A stretch of 64,000 bases of DNA, from NCBI RefSeq assembly GCF_033115175.1, contig NC_084840.1, forward strand, positions 76,275,179 to 76,339,178. Reading direction: 5' to 3'. This stretch comes from Lepus europaeus. Taxonomy: Eukaryota; Chordata; Mammalia; Lagomorpha; Leporidae. Made by a program: the position numbers and the translations under genes. This document shows positions 23,548 to 35,600 of this stretch, in pieces (position 1 is the stretch's first letter; each line of letters opens with the position of its first letter). The notes under the pieces were generated by a model. That model saw nothing but the letters and a program-made list of their open reading frames with translations, was not told where the DNA came from and searched no databases.

Positions 23548-24705
23548 TTAAAACTTTTATTTAAAGAATATAAATTTCCAATGTACAGCTTATGGATTAC
23601 AATGGCTTCCCCCCCCCCCATAACTTCCCTCCCACCCGCAACCCTCCCCTTTCCCGCTCCCTCTCCCCTTCCATTCACATCAAGATTCATTTTCAATTCT
23701 CTTCACATACAGAAGATCAGTTTAGTATATATTAAGTAAAGATTTCAACAGTTTGCACCCACATAGAAACACAAAGTGAAAAAATACTGTTGGAGTACTA
23801 GTTATAGCATTAAATCACGATGTACAGCACATTAAGGACAGAGATCCTACATAATATTTTTAAAAAATTGATTTTCTATGCAATGTCCAATTTTACACCA
23901 GGTTTTTTTTTCATTTTCAATTATCTTTATATACTGAAGATCGCTTCAGTATATACTAAGTAAAGATTTCATCAGTTTGCACCCACACAGAAACACTAAG
24001 TGTAAAAATACTGTTTCAGTACTAGTTATAGCATTACTTCACATTGGACAACACATTAAGGACAGATCCCACATGAGATGTAAGTACACAGTGACTCCTG
24101 TTGTTGACTTAACAATTTGACACTCTTGTTTATGGCATCAGTAATCTCCCTAGGCTCTAGTCATGACTTTCCAAGGCTGTGGAAGCCTTTTGAGTTCGCT
24201 GACTTCAATCTTATTCCGACAGGGTCATAGTCAAAGTGGAAGTTCTCTCCTCCCTTCAGAGAAAGGTACCTCCTTATTTGATGGCCCTGTTCTTTCCACT
24301 GGGATCTCACTCGCAGAGATCTTTCATTTAGGTCTTCTTTTTTTTTTGCCAGAGTGTCTTGGCTTTCCATGGCTAAAATACTCTTATGGGCTATTCAGCC
24401 ATATCCGAATGCCTTAAGGGCTGATTCTGAGGCCGGAGTGCTATTTAGGACATCTGCCATTCTATGAGTCTGCTATGTATCCTGCTTCCCATGTTGGATT
24501 GTTCTCTCCTTTTTGATTCTATCAGTTAGTATTCACAGACACTAGTCTTGTTTGTGTGATCCCTTTGACTCTTAGACCCATCAGTGTGATCAGTTGTGAA
24601 CTGAAGTTGATCACTTGGGCTGGTGAAATGCATTGGTAATTGCCACCTTGATGGGATTGTATTGGAATCCCCTGGCATGTTTCTAACTCCACCATTTGGG
24701 GCAAA
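23548..24705 (-). mobile_element. L1 3' UTR, sense segment of an internally inverted L1
   Basis: Reverse-strand rabbit L1 3' UTR. The left end is the element's 3' terminus ('AACTTTTATTTAAAGAATAT', i.e. the AATAAAAGTT end) followed by the C-rich mirror of the G-rich tract (23609-23672). Two tandem copies of a unit of roughly 200 bp lie at about 23700-23870 and 23920-24090. At 24700-24706 the strand flips to plus-strand ORF2 (next entry). Confidence 0.93.
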
Positions 24706-25975
24706 TTGATTTCCACGTGTAGAAGCATGAAGCAAGACCTCTACATTTCACCTTACACAAAAATTCACTCAACATGGATTAGACTTAAATCTACGACCCG
24801 AAACCATCAAATTATTAGAGAACATTGGAGAAACCCTGCAAGATATAGGTACAGGCAAAGACTTCTTGGAAAAGATCCCAGAAGCACAGGCAGTCAAAAC
24901 CAAAATTAACATTTGGGATTGCATCAAATTGAGAAGTTTCTGTTCTTCAAAAGAAACAGTCAGGAAATTGAAGAGGCAACCGACAGAATGGGAAAAAATA
25001 TTTGCAAACTATGCAACAGATAAAGGATGAATAATCAGAATCTACAAGGAGATCAAGAAACTCCACAACAATGAAACAAACAACCCACTTAAGAGATGGG
25101 CCAAGGACCTCAATAGACATTTTTCGAAAGAAGAAATCCAAATGGCCAACAGACACATGAAAAAATGTTCAAGATCACTAGCAATCATGGAAATGCAAAT
25201 CAAAACCACAATGAGGATTCACCTCACTCCGGTGAGAATGGCTCACATTCAGAAATCTACCAACAATAGATGCTGGAGAGGATGTGGGGAAAAAGGGACA
25301 CTAACCCACTATTGGTGGGAATGCAAACTGGTTAAGCCACTATGGAAGTCAGTGTGGAGATTCCTCAGAAACCTGAATATAACCCTACCATACAACCCAG
25401 CCATCCCACTCTTTGGAATTTACCCAAAGGAAATTAATTTGGCAAACAAAAAAGCTGTCTGCACCTTAATGTTTATTGCAGCCCAATTCACAATAGCTAA
25501 GACCTGGAACCAACCCAAATGCCCATCAACAGTAGACTGGATAAAGAAATTATGGGACATGTACTCTATAGAATACTATACAGCAGTCAAAAATAATGAA
25601 ATCCTGTCATTTGCAACAAAATGGAGGAATCTGGAACACATCATGCTGAGTGAATTAAGCCAGTCCCAAAGGGACAAATATCATATGTTCTCCCTGATTG
25701 GTGACAATTAACCGAGCACCAAAAAGGAAACCTGTTGAAGTGAAATGGACACTATGAGAAACAGTGACTTGATCAGCTCTTGTCCTGACTGTTTATGTAC
25801 AATGCAATACTTTATCCCTTTTAGTATTTTTTTTGTTCCAGTACTATTGTTTGAACTCTGTAATTAACACACAATTATTCTTAGGTGTTTAAATTTTAAC
25901 TGAAAATTGATCACTGTTAAATATAAGAGTGGGAAAAAGAGAGGGAGGAGATGTACAATTTGGGACATGCTCTAG
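24706..25975 (+). mobile_element. L1 ORF2 C-terminus and start of 3' UTR, inverted segment
   Basis: Plus-strand L1 beginning in ORF2 at the '[17 protein letters not shown]' region. It runs through the ORF2 stop (TAA, 25709-25711) into the first roughly 260 bases of 3' UTR. It ends near 25967 at the 'ACAATTTGGGACATGCTC' block. That is within about 20 bases, in L1 coordinates, of where the opposite-strand 3' UTR segment begins. The near-seamless reciprocal junction is the signature of twin priming. Confidence 0.93.
25142..25711 (+). pseudogene. L1 ORF2p C-terminal fragment
   Basis: An open stretch of 190 codons carrying the conserved L1 ORF2 C-terminal region. It includes the cysteine/histidine segment '[18 protein letters not shown]' near residue 43-60 and the end 'FSLIGDN' before TAA. 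Upstream, TGA at about 25027-25029 interrupts the frame. It lacks EN and RT and is a decayed fragment. Confidence 0.9.
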
Positions 25976-27273
25976 GTATTTATTTTTTAAAAGGCAAAAA
26001 TATTTTGGAATTATGATTCAATGTAAATTTTACTGTAGCTCAAATTCATTATCAAGAATGGATCAAAGTAGGCTTGTTAACAAAAGAATATATTTTGACA
26101 TAGCAAATATAATGGATTTTTACAATTTAATTCTGATTATTAGAATCTCATGATATAGATATCACTGCACTACCAATTGCTGTCTTTTGGGTTACCAGAC
26201 TTAAAGAGCAAATGAAAGGTTGAGCATGTGATCTGAAGCCAGACATAGTGAATGACAGCTCTATCTCAAACCAGATGGAGGGACCTAAGACAATGATTTA
26301 ACATACGTTTACCAGAGTGTCTTAGCTGCCTCAGGGGAATAATAACAATGCACATCCAATGGGTGGTTCTAAAGATTAGATCAGTTGATATACATATATC
26401 AATGGAGAGGTATGTGGCACACAGTCAATGCCTAGTGAATACTACAGGTTATTATTACAGGAATATGTATTGACTATACAGCAATTTTATAATGGAATAT
26501 ATTCTTTCATGTTAAGCCAATAATTGTGTAATGGCTGAGTGTGTAGTTCTGGCTAAGATGGACTCCTTGATCTTTTACAGTTTGTAGAATTTGCCACTTT
26601 TTAAGTTGTATTTCCACTTCCTAAAAAAAAAATATTTTTAAATGATGATATATGTTAAGAGATCTGAAAAAATTCTACTTGCTACTGCAAAGTAAAAACA
26701 GTAATATAAAATAGTTTCTAAATCATTTTAAAAATATATAAATTATCAGAATATTTTAATGAAAAAAGTTTGAAATGTGGAACTGAAGTTTTTGTTTTTT
26801 TTTTTTTTTACACTTCGATTTTAGGACATACTCTTAAATAGAAAAGTCAGGACACAACCTGGTAACTCTAGGGACTTTGTGGCTGCTCCTTACTGCCTCA
26901 GTAAATTACTCTGCAAATCTGGTTGTTTCCATTCTGTAAAAGCTCTATGAAACTGATGTCCTAGAATCTGCTTCCCAGAATGTCTATGAAGCTTCATGTG
27001 GCACTCTTTGAGTTTGCCTGCAAAACAAATAACAACAGGCTGTCCTCTTTATTCATTTGAGTGTGGAATTCTTAGGAACACCAAAGGCATGCCTAATAAA
27101 AACATTAATTAAAATGTTTCAAAAAGGCTCAAAAGTAATATCAAAATATAAGTGATAAAGATGTGAAGTATTCAAAATATCTAGTCATGTGAAGACAAAA
27201 ATATTCTATAGACTATTTGCATGCATTTTGGAATTTGATCAATTCTTTACATTTCTATACATGACAATATGTG
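25976..27273. other. No gene recognised
   Basis: AT-rich, apparently unique DNA with homopolymer runs (for example a T run at about 26796-26809). No supported gene. Confidence 0.5.
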
Positions 27274-27286
27274 AAATATAATCTTT

Positions 27287-27610
27287 TTTTTTGACAGGCA
27301 GAGTGGATAGTGAGAGAGAGAGAGACAGAGAGAAAGGTCTTCCTTTGCCGTTGGTTCACCCTCCAATGGCCACTGTGGCTGGCGCATCTCGCTGATCCGA
27401 TGGCAGGAGCCAGGTGCTTCTCCTGGTCTCCCATGCGGGTGCAGGGCCCAAGGACTTGGGCCATCCTCCACTGCCTTCCCGGGCCACAGCAGAGAGCTGA
27501 TCTGGAAGAGGGGCAACTGGGATAGAATCCGGCGCCCCAACCGGGAATAGAACCTGATGTGCTGGCGCCACAAGGCAGAGGATTAGCCTGTTAAGCCACG
27601 GCGCTGGCCA
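27287..27610 (-). repeat. CSINE (young)
   Basis: Intact reverse copy from T-run and 'TGACAGGCAGAGTGGATAGTG' to 'AGCCACGGCGCTGGCC'. A perfect 13-bp target-site duplication AAATATAATCTTT lies at 27274-27286 and 27611-27623. The low divergence suggests a recent insertion. Confidence 0.97.
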
Positions 27611-27623
27611 AAATATAATCTTT

Positions 27624-28728
27624 ACATTCCAAGAAATTCAACAAGTCTATTTAATCGTGACAGAGTCATATTTATGTTTTTCTTATGAAATAATCCATGA
27701 ACAAAAATACAAATGCAATTTATTATTAAGCAATATAGTAACAAAATTCAATATCAATAAATCAAAATTTAGAAATATTGGTTTATATTGACTGATGTCA
27801 AAATAATTACCTGATTAGCACAGGAAGGATCCAATGATATTTTCTTGACTTGGGAGAGCCACCTGACAGTTGATACCATGTTAAGTGATAAAATGCTAAA
27901 AGACAACAGTAGTCATAGGAATGAAGCAAGAATGATTTTTGGAAATACAGCACAGTTCAATAAATCTTGAAAAGGGAAGAGATAAGCCTATGGCAATATA
28001 TAAATTTATCATAAAGTCACTCAAAATAGTATTAAGACTGCTAAGTTCTCCATTGATTTAGCAATCTGGAGGAACCAATTAATGTTTTCAGGGAAAAGTC
28101 CTGTGTATCCGTTTTACATTACATATAAAGAAAATTTCCAGATATATTTAAATCTAAGTGGTCAAAACAAAACAATAGATAAACCCACAACAGGTGAAAC
28201 TACAAGTGAATATTTATGCAAGCTAAGGATAGGAAATACTTTTCTATAAAAAAGAAGAATCAGAGAATGATGATAAACATGACCATATTAGTGAACTAGC
28301 TTGAATAAAGAGCAGAGCTGAACTCAAACTCAGGTGTCACGATATAGGATGCATACCTCCCAAAAGGCAGCTTACTGGCTACAAAAAACAGCCAAGCTTT
28401 TGAATGTTCTTTGGAAGCCTTAGTAGCGAGTCTGTTTCAAGAGATCTATCTATCTATCCACCTATCTGTCAACCTTCTATCTATCTATATCCACATCTAC
28501 TTTTTGAAATGAACTCCCAGAGAAAAATAAATGAGATTTTCTTTTTAGATTAGCAAGTAATAATACATTAGGCTGAATAACAATAACTGTTGGGCTATTT
28601 TCTTTAGAATTCATTCTGTTAGCTTTCTTTAAACATGTAGACAAATTGTTATAACGTAGCTCAAATGTGAGAATTCTGTAAAAATTCCAGAATAAATAAC
28701 ACACTATTATTTTCCTGGGTACCTATTA
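27624..28728. other. No gene recognised
   Basis: AT-rich sequence with a short CTAT-type microsatellite at about 28446-28490. No supported gene. Confidence 0.5.
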
Positions 28729-29193
28729 TTATTTTTTTTAAACTTTTATTTAATGAATATAAATTTCCAATGTACAGCTTATGGATTACAATGGTTTCCC
28801 CCTCCCATAACTTCCCTCCCACCCGCAACCCTCCCCTCTCCCACTCCCTCTCCCCTTCCATTCACATCAAGATTCATTTTCAATTCTCTTTATATACAGA
28901 AGATCAATTTAGGATACATTAAGTAAAGATTTCAACAGTTTGCACCCACATAGAAACACAAACTGAAACATACTGTTTGAATACTAGTTATAGCATTAAA
29001 TCAAAATGTACAGCACATTAAGGACAGAGATCCCACATCAGGAGCAAGTGCACAGTGACTCCTGTTGTTGACCCAACAAATTGACACTCTAGTTGATGGC
29101 ACCAGTAACCACCCTAGGCTGTCGTCATGAGTTGCCAAGGCTATGGAAGCCTTCCAAGTTCGCCGACTCTGATCATATTTAGACAAGGTCATA
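28729..29193 (-). mobile_element. L1 3' UTR end (minus strand), 3' terminus of a composite element
   Basis: Reverse-strand terminal L1 3' UTR, matching the ends at 23548-23870, 55100-55629 and 61860-62290. The match covers the AATAAAAGTT terminus, the C-rich mirror of the G-rich tract at 28798-28858, and up to the 'GACAAGGTCATA' block. It carries only one copy of the unit that is duplicated in the 23.5 kb and 55 kb copies. Beyond 29193 the similarity to other L1 3' UTRs in the window ends abruptly. Confidence 0.9.
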
Positions 29194-31843
29194 AAAGACA
29201 GGGTGAGGATAGTAACCAATGATCCTAAAGTGGCATTAACCAGGTCTGAACAATTATACAGCATTAAGTGGGGAAGAGGAACATCAGTACACACAGGTTG
29301 GGAGTAGAGCCATTGGTGGTAGAGGTTATGATTACGAAGGAATGAGGCCCAAGTGCACTAGACAGGGTCTAGAACAAAGGACAGAGTCATTATTAGAGGA
29401 GCTAAGAAAGGTGCTGTCTAAGCTACAATTAAGTTTTCTGATTGAGAGGCAAATAGAACCTGACAGAAGGGGCTTGGTAATAATCTGGTGGGCTTTAGGC
29501 CTTGTAAGTTAAGAGGCCCAGACCTATCTATCTCTTCACATGGGGTACATCCTAAGGGAGGTGTGAACCTCCTAGGGGAAGGCACTCTGTTGATTTTCAT
29601 TACGTGGCTGGTCTGGGAAGAGAGCTGGCCAGGTAAAGGCAGGTGGCATCTCTAACAAGAAATTTACAGTTCTGCCTTCAATGTTGCTGACCCTTCTTGG
29701 CCGTCCCCTCAGCTGCAGTGGTCACTTTGGAAGTTGAGCTGAGTGAAGGGCTTTTCAGCTTAGAGCCAATAAGATCTGTGGCTCTGACCTGGGCATCCTT
29801 TGACTCCAGGGCAGGTCCATTTCCAGTGATCCAACTCTTGGCAGAGCTGCCAGGGCTCTTCACAAGCTGACTTCTGCTGAATCCCAGGCTTACCACAGTG
29901 AAAGTCACTGCAGTGGACTGGCCTGTTGGGTCTGCTTGAGGGCAGATCACTGTACAGATCAGACATTAATAGGCCTGCCACCCATTGCTTCTGATGCCTA
30001 GCTTTCTTTTCCTCCTGGTTTTTGTTAAAGCAGACCAGAGGATGCAAGTCAAGGGAGTGCCCAAGTCCCATCTCTAATCTTTGGTGGCCCAAACTACAAG
30101 TCTATAGTCACAGGCATGTTCTGTAGTAGTTTTTCTAAGGTAGACAATGCCCATGCGGAAAATTATATTCTCACTTAAAAACTTTCTTTCCCTTTGGTCT
30201 GAAAGGGAGGTTTTTTCTACTTACTGTTTACCTCACTGATGGAGAAGTAAATCCAGCTATGAGATTATAATTTAAGCTCTTATTTTGGCTATGCCATTAC
30301 AGAAAAATGTTAGCCATCTCTTTTATAAGGTCTACAGATTAAATTGTGCATCCTACAGATTCCTTCATAATAAAATTATTTTCCTACCTTGAAGAGAATA
30401 GAGAATTGAAAAACAAGTTGGGCTTAGAATAGAGAAATGAGGGAGCAAGTCCTAGATCGCTTGCTGACAATAGCATTATCACATGAATACTTAGCAAACA
30501 GTTTCAACCATTAGATAACAACTTAAGAAAACATTTACCAGAAGGTCCAATGCCTTCTATAAATTTTAAGAATCATGTATTTGGAAGCACCTCTTAAACA
30601 TCTAACATGGTGTATAGTTTGTTTAACCAGTAAATTTAACCACAAACATATAAAATGATTTTAGTTTCTTTCTACCAACAAGTATAAAACATATGATATA
30701 GAGATTCAGGTCACACAATTAAAATGTATCTTTGATTGATTTTAGCAGCTTAAATTTATGGACAATTATCTATAAGCCAATTAAAATAAAATTCTTAATA
30801 AAATTTCCCCATGTGGACATACAATATGTACACATATATAACATAACATAATAGACCAATATAGCGATTTAATAATAGCTTTTAAAATCTTTAACTCTTT
30901 TTGTAGATTGCCAATTGATTTGAATTGCTTTTTGTTTTTAGTAACCTCAGTTAACCATACTTTCTCTCAGTTGGTACTGTTAATACATTATTGGCTTCAT
31001 CTGTTTACAGAGCCATCCCAAAGTACTGAATACAATAGAAGTGGCTGGAAAAAGTCCATAGGAACCTATAGGAGGACAGCTAAACACAGAACCAACAACA
31101 CTTTAGTTTTATGAGCAGCAAATCATATATAACTGTGGATGACAAAAGACTTTAAGTTGCCATGTTTAAAAATTATAAACTCATCAACCAACAAGAGGCA
31201 CTTGCTTACTTCACAGTATTTTTTGAAAGCACCTGTAGGATTTTACAAGTATTTAACCCTTTAGGCCTCTGGGGCTTTCTCATTAAGATAACTATCATGT
31301 CTAGTAACACAAGATCATTAGACGTTTTAATTCTCAAACATTTGTATTAATAGCATTTTCCATTATAGAAACTTAAATTTTAGTACCATGTCACCTCTTG
31401 ACAGTACTTGTAATATAATCCAAACAGCCTGATTAGTTGGTGTCTCTATAAGATGAGAGACATAGGTCCTTCGATTTTTTCAGTTGGGCCCAAACTGGAA
31501 AAACCAAAGTCCAAGATTTACTGGAAATTTTAGTGTCCAGATTGTTTGGAACTTTGATTTTTTGAATGCCTGTCAAGAATGCCAAGAAGGCTCAAAATCC
31601 AAAATATCTGGTTGAAATAAGATTCCTTAAAATCATGACATAACATAGACCAAATTTGATCGTTGTTACAAAGTGATTATTCAAATCTTTGAAAATAAGC
31701 ACATATTTAAATAACCCATAGCTCTTAATAAAAATTCAGCTGTTTTTGAACAATTAGAATTTAACAGACATCAAGAGAACATAATAGATTACTATAACAC
31801 ATTGTTGTAACAGAACATCAGAGTTTAATTCTATGTCAAAGAG
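29194..31843 (-). other. Unassigned 2.6-kb segment between L1 3' UTR and L1 ORF1
   Basis: This segment sits where ORF2 would be in a normal L1 but shows no EN or RT similarity to the other L1 copies here. In the reverse strand at 29760-30092 a short frame has a degraded retroviral nucleocapsid look: 'CGKPG' followed by C, then 'LCQELDHWKWTCP', giving a C-x4-H-x4-C spacing with missing first cysteines. The segment could be retroviral sequence captured by an L1 lineage, a long L1 subfamily 3' UTR, or independent old DNA. Confidence 0.4.
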
Positions 31844-32284
31844 AAATTGAGCTTCCTGTGATCTTTTGCTGTGAGGTTTCCTTCCTTTACCTTCTTTCAT
31901 ATTGGTGACCATGTTTCTGTGTTTCTGTGTGTAACACATCTTTAAGCATCTTTTGCAGAGAAGGCTGAGTGGTAACAAATTCTTTCAATTTCTGTTTGCT
32001 ATGAAAGGTCTTTATTTCACCTTCATTCACAAATGAGAGCTTTGCAGGATATAATATTCTGGGCTGGCAGTTTTTCTCTCTTAGTACCTGGGCTATGTCT
32101 TGCCATTCCTTTCTAGCTTGTAGGGTTTCTGATGTGAAGTCTGCTGTGAGTCTAATTGGAGATCCTTTGAGAGTAATCTGACGTTTCTCTCTTGCACCTT
32201 TTAGAATCTTTTCTTTCTGTTTCACTGTGGAGTTTGATTACAATGTGTCGTGGTGAGGATCTCTTTTGGTCATGTTTACTAGGG

Positions 32285-32289
<5 letters not shown>

Positions 32290-32319
<30 letters not shown>

Positions 32320-32644
32320 ACAGGCAGAGTGGACAGTGAGAGAGAGAGACAGAGAGAAAGGTCTTCCTTTTGCCGTTGGTTCACCCTCCAATGGCCGCCG
32401 CGGTAGCGCGCTGCGGCCGGCGCACCGCGCTGATCCGATGGCAGGAGCCAGGTGCTTCTCTTGGTCTCCCATGGGGTGCAGGACCCAAGGACTTGGGCCA
32501 TCCTCCACTGCACTCCCTAGCCACAGCAGAGAGCTGGCCTGGAAGAGGGGCAACCGGGACAGGATCGGTGCCCCAACCGGGACTAGAACCCGGTGTGCTG
32601 GCGCCGCAAGGCGGAGGATTAGCCTGTTGAGCCACGGCGCCGGC
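32290..32644 (-). repeat. CSINE (young) in L1 ORF1
   Basis: Intact, GC-rich reverse copy with a long T run (32288-32319) and the full head 'TTGAGCCACGGCGCCGGC'. A perfect 14-bp target-site duplication TTACTAGGGGTTCT lies at 32276-32289 and 32645-32658. It closely matches the copies at 27287, 42809 and 11494. Confidence 0.98.
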
Positions 32645-32880
32645 TTACTAGGGGTTCTATGAGCTTCCTGTACTAGGATGTCTCTGTCCTTCTCCAAACC
32701 TGGGAAGTTCTCTGCAAGTATCTCTCTAAAAAGGCCTTCTAATCCTTTCTCTCTCTCCATGCCTTCAGGAACTCCTAGAACCCGAATGTCGGGTTTTTTA
32801 GTAGTATCCTGTAGTTTCCCAACAACATTTTTAAGATTTCTAATTTCCTCTTCTTTTCTTTGGTTTGACTGTATACTTTC

Positions 32881-33269
32881 TGTGGGGAAATTAGTTACAT
32901 GATGGACCCCAGGGGAAGTAAGGTGGGCGGAATCCAAAGTTGTTTACCACTAAAACTGATTGGTTGCACAACATCAGGGGCGGTAACAAAACTAGTAACA
33001 AGTGTATAGACATATGGCTAGTCCTATAGAAAGCCCCCTGTAAGGTGAATTTTTAAGTGGTTGGCTGGTCCTTAGCCCTGCCCCAATGACTCTGCAGTTT
33101 TGTACTATAAAAGGTTCTATTTCTCAGGAAGTAAATAAGTCCTTGCTAGACTTGGCTCCCCGCTGCGTCTGATTGTCTCCGGGATCGGGAGGCTGGGGAA
33201 CGGACGAGCTGCGCACTCACCTTTCCTCGGACCCAGTCCATCCTTGTACGGGTGGACTAAGACCCAGCA
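32881..33269 (+). mobile_element. Class II ERV 5' LTR
   Basis: A 389-bp LTR with TG...CA ends. U3 contains repeated short motifs. A TATA box (TATAAAA) lies at 33106-33112, so the R start is expected about 25-30 bases downstream. The left flank 32876-32880 (CTTTC) recurs right after the 3' LTR at 37368-37372, giving a 5-bp target-site duplication (6 if the shared A is counted). By eye it differs from the 3' LTR at five positions plus one 22-base insertion. Confidence 0.96.
33106..33112 (+). promoter_or_regulatory. LTR TATA box
   Basis: TATAAAA in the 5' LTR, followed by G. The 3' LTR has the equivalent TATAAAA at 37204-37210, followed by T instead of G. Confidence 0.75.
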
Positions 33270-33271
33270 TC

Positions 33272-33289
33272 TGGCGCCCAACGTGGGGC
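33272..33289 (+). promoter_or_regulatory. Primer-binding site, tRNA-Lys type
   Basis: TGGCGCCCAACGTGGGGC starts two bases after the LTR's terminal CA. It is complementary to the 3' end of the lysine tRNA used by betaretroviruses (tRNA-Lys1,2 class). This places the provirus in the class II / ERV-K-like group. Confidence 0.93.
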
Positions 33290-33349
33290 CCGAACAGTTA
33301 CATTTCGGCCGAGGCCAAGCGGTCTCTCAGGGTGAGTGAAACCTTTATT

Positions 33350-34588
33350 ATGGGTAATTCTATTTTTAAGGCAGTCTGGGATACAGAAGAGACAGAGGAA
33401 GATATCGACAGTAGGAAAGATGAGGAGACACAGACAGTGGAGGTTAGAACAAAAGTAAAATTTCCTCCCCCCGCCTACATTTCGGAGGAGTCCAGGCCCC
33501 CGCCATACGCGCCTGGGAGCGAGGAGGGAGCGTCATTCTGTGTGGCCCCACAGAGGGACCTGTGTGACCTAAATCCCAATGGCCAGCCCTCCACTGAAAG
33601 ACAGGGGCTTGGGGAGGTAACCTATGCGAAAGCTTGTCCAGTGGACATAAAGCAGTGTAAGGAATTGAACTCTGGGCCTGGGAACTCGCCGCCTCAGGCC
33701 TACCCTGTTAATTTAGCTCCGGGGGGTAATAGGCCCTTGGAATGGTACCCGTGGGAGGCCAAGGACCTCAAAGAACTCCGCAAGGCAGTAGCAGAGGATG
33801 GCCCAAACTCCCCCTGGGCCCAAACATTGCTACAAGATATAGCCTATCATCCATGCGTCCCCAAGGACTGGTTGGACGTGGCCAAAGCAGTCATCACGAG
33901 TTCACAATTCATAAAGTGGTGCGCCTTCTTTAAGGAGAAGTGCTGGGTGAGAGCCGAAGCTAACCGAGCAGCCCAGCCAGCTATCCCTATTACATACACT
34001 ATGCTGGCTGGGACGGGGGAACTATTCTCTACGGGGATCCAGCAAGCTGTGCTACCTGCTCCGTACCGTGAACAAGTGAGGCAGGCAGGACTTAATGCCT
34101 GGTACAAGCTGGATGAGGGGCCCACTGAATCTCCCATCGCAGGGGTGCGACAAAAGCTGGGAAAGTCATTGCCAGATTTTGTAGCTAGGGTCGAACACAG
34201 TCTCCGTCGTAAGTTGCCAGCTGGGGACCTTCGGGATCAGTTTGTTAAAATGCTTGTTTGGGAAGGAATGAATGCTGATCATCGGAAGGCCTGCACTGGC
34301 CTGAGGGAGGCTCATAAATCCCCAGAGGCAGTTAAAACTAAGGTGGAACTTTCTGGTGTGGCGGCAACCTCTAAAAGCCCAACACTGCCTCAACGCACTG
34401 CGCCTCCAATTCCGCCCATGTGGCCACCCCTTTATGGTTATTCCCCTCCCTTGAATCGCCCGCCGACATCTTGTAAACAGCGTGCCTACCCAACCCCATG
34501 GCCATTCCTGCTAGGCCCCGGCGTGCACAGTCTTCCCTGTAAATGGGGGACCATGGCCTTTCTCTGCACTCTCTTCCAGTCAGTGTAG
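33350..34588 (+). pseudogene. ERV gag, C-terminally truncated
   Basis: Open frame of 412 codons from an ATG 60 bases after the PBS. Gag is the structural polyprotein of the particle. Visible features are an N-terminal myristoylation-type start (MGNSIF), two late-domain-like motifs near residues 39-43 (PPPAY) and 50-53 (PPPY), a capsid-type region with 'EWYPWEAKDLKELRKAV', and a major-homology-like 'LPDFVARVEHSLRR'. No nucleocapsid zinc knuckles follow: the frame ends in a proline-rich stretch with an unrelated tail, shorter than usual betaretroviral Gag. An in-frame non-ATG extension to 33173 lies in the LTR and leader and is not the start. The reading frame is surprisingly open for a provirus lacking most of pol. 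Confidence 0.88.
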
Positions 34589-35600
34589 CCTGTTGCACCC
34601 ATGCAGGCCACAGCCAGATACTCTAGGGAGACTAGTGCTTGGGCTGCTTTTTTCCTCTCCATTTACAATTCAATGCTGTCCTCACTAGGAGGGGGAAGAA
34701 AAAATGCCTTTGGCTACCACTGGCCTTACCTAAAGGAACAAAAACCTTCATCCATTAACCCTTTCCAACCTAATGAGTCTTTATTTGCAGTTAATAAGAC
34801 TTTTTCTCCAGCACTACGGAAGCCTCTCATTCCCTGCCGCTTTGTTTCAGATGTGTTTCCCTGTCCTAAGCAATGGGCTCCTATGCTGATGACCAGCTCT
34901 TTTCTGTGTTGCTGTAGTTAACTTATCTGAGAGTTTGCACGTGTCTTGAAGGTTTCGTGTTTTATTGGATTTGTCTGTCTTTAATGTTTGAGTGATTACC
35001 TAACTCTGATCAGATCTACCCCACAGCTTTGGTTATACGTACTAGTTCTTGGCTGAGCGATTGGACTCTCTAACAGTTTAAATTCTCAAATGGAGACTTT
35101 GGGACTTCCAGTAGGATCCCTGGAACTCTCAAAGGATGGGACTCTAAATTTGTTAAAGTAACAACTGTTTGAGTCTATTCAAATTATGCAGTGTATTAAA
35201 ATATTGTAAATGATGTCGGACCTATGTTGTATTCATGTTTTTGCTTTCCAGCTAAGGTGGTCTTATAAGTTTTTATGCTTTAAACTTGTTTCTTTTACAG
35301 ATCTGCTTTTGCAAAAACTATAGTGTCTCTTTTTAACAGTGTCTGCTTAATGGGTTACTCTGCCATTTCTAAAGTTAGGTCATGTAAGCTCTTTTTAGCT
35401 CTGTTAAGTAGTTCTAAGTTATGTAATCATTTTGTATACTAACTCTTATGTTCAAGGTGTTTATTTCTGGTTTATTCAATAACAAAAAACATAAAATTCA
35501 TGTTCTGTCAAGGTAATCTATTGTGTACTCTACTGTCTCTGTTAAGTTCAAATTGATGAAAAGCATTGCTAAATACCTTTATGATTAGATCTGGTCTAAA
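34589..35600 (+). other. Provirus interior without recognisable coding
   Basis: About 1 kb between gag and the integrase remnant. I see no protease, RT or RNase H motif. Most of pro-pol is deleted or has decayed beyond recognition. Confidence 0.6.

Noticed and set aside
33173-33349. Upstream extension of gag into the LTR
   Set aside because: It has no ATG start and spans the LTR end and primer-binding site. The ATG at 33350 with the myristoylation-type start is the expected Gag N-terminus.
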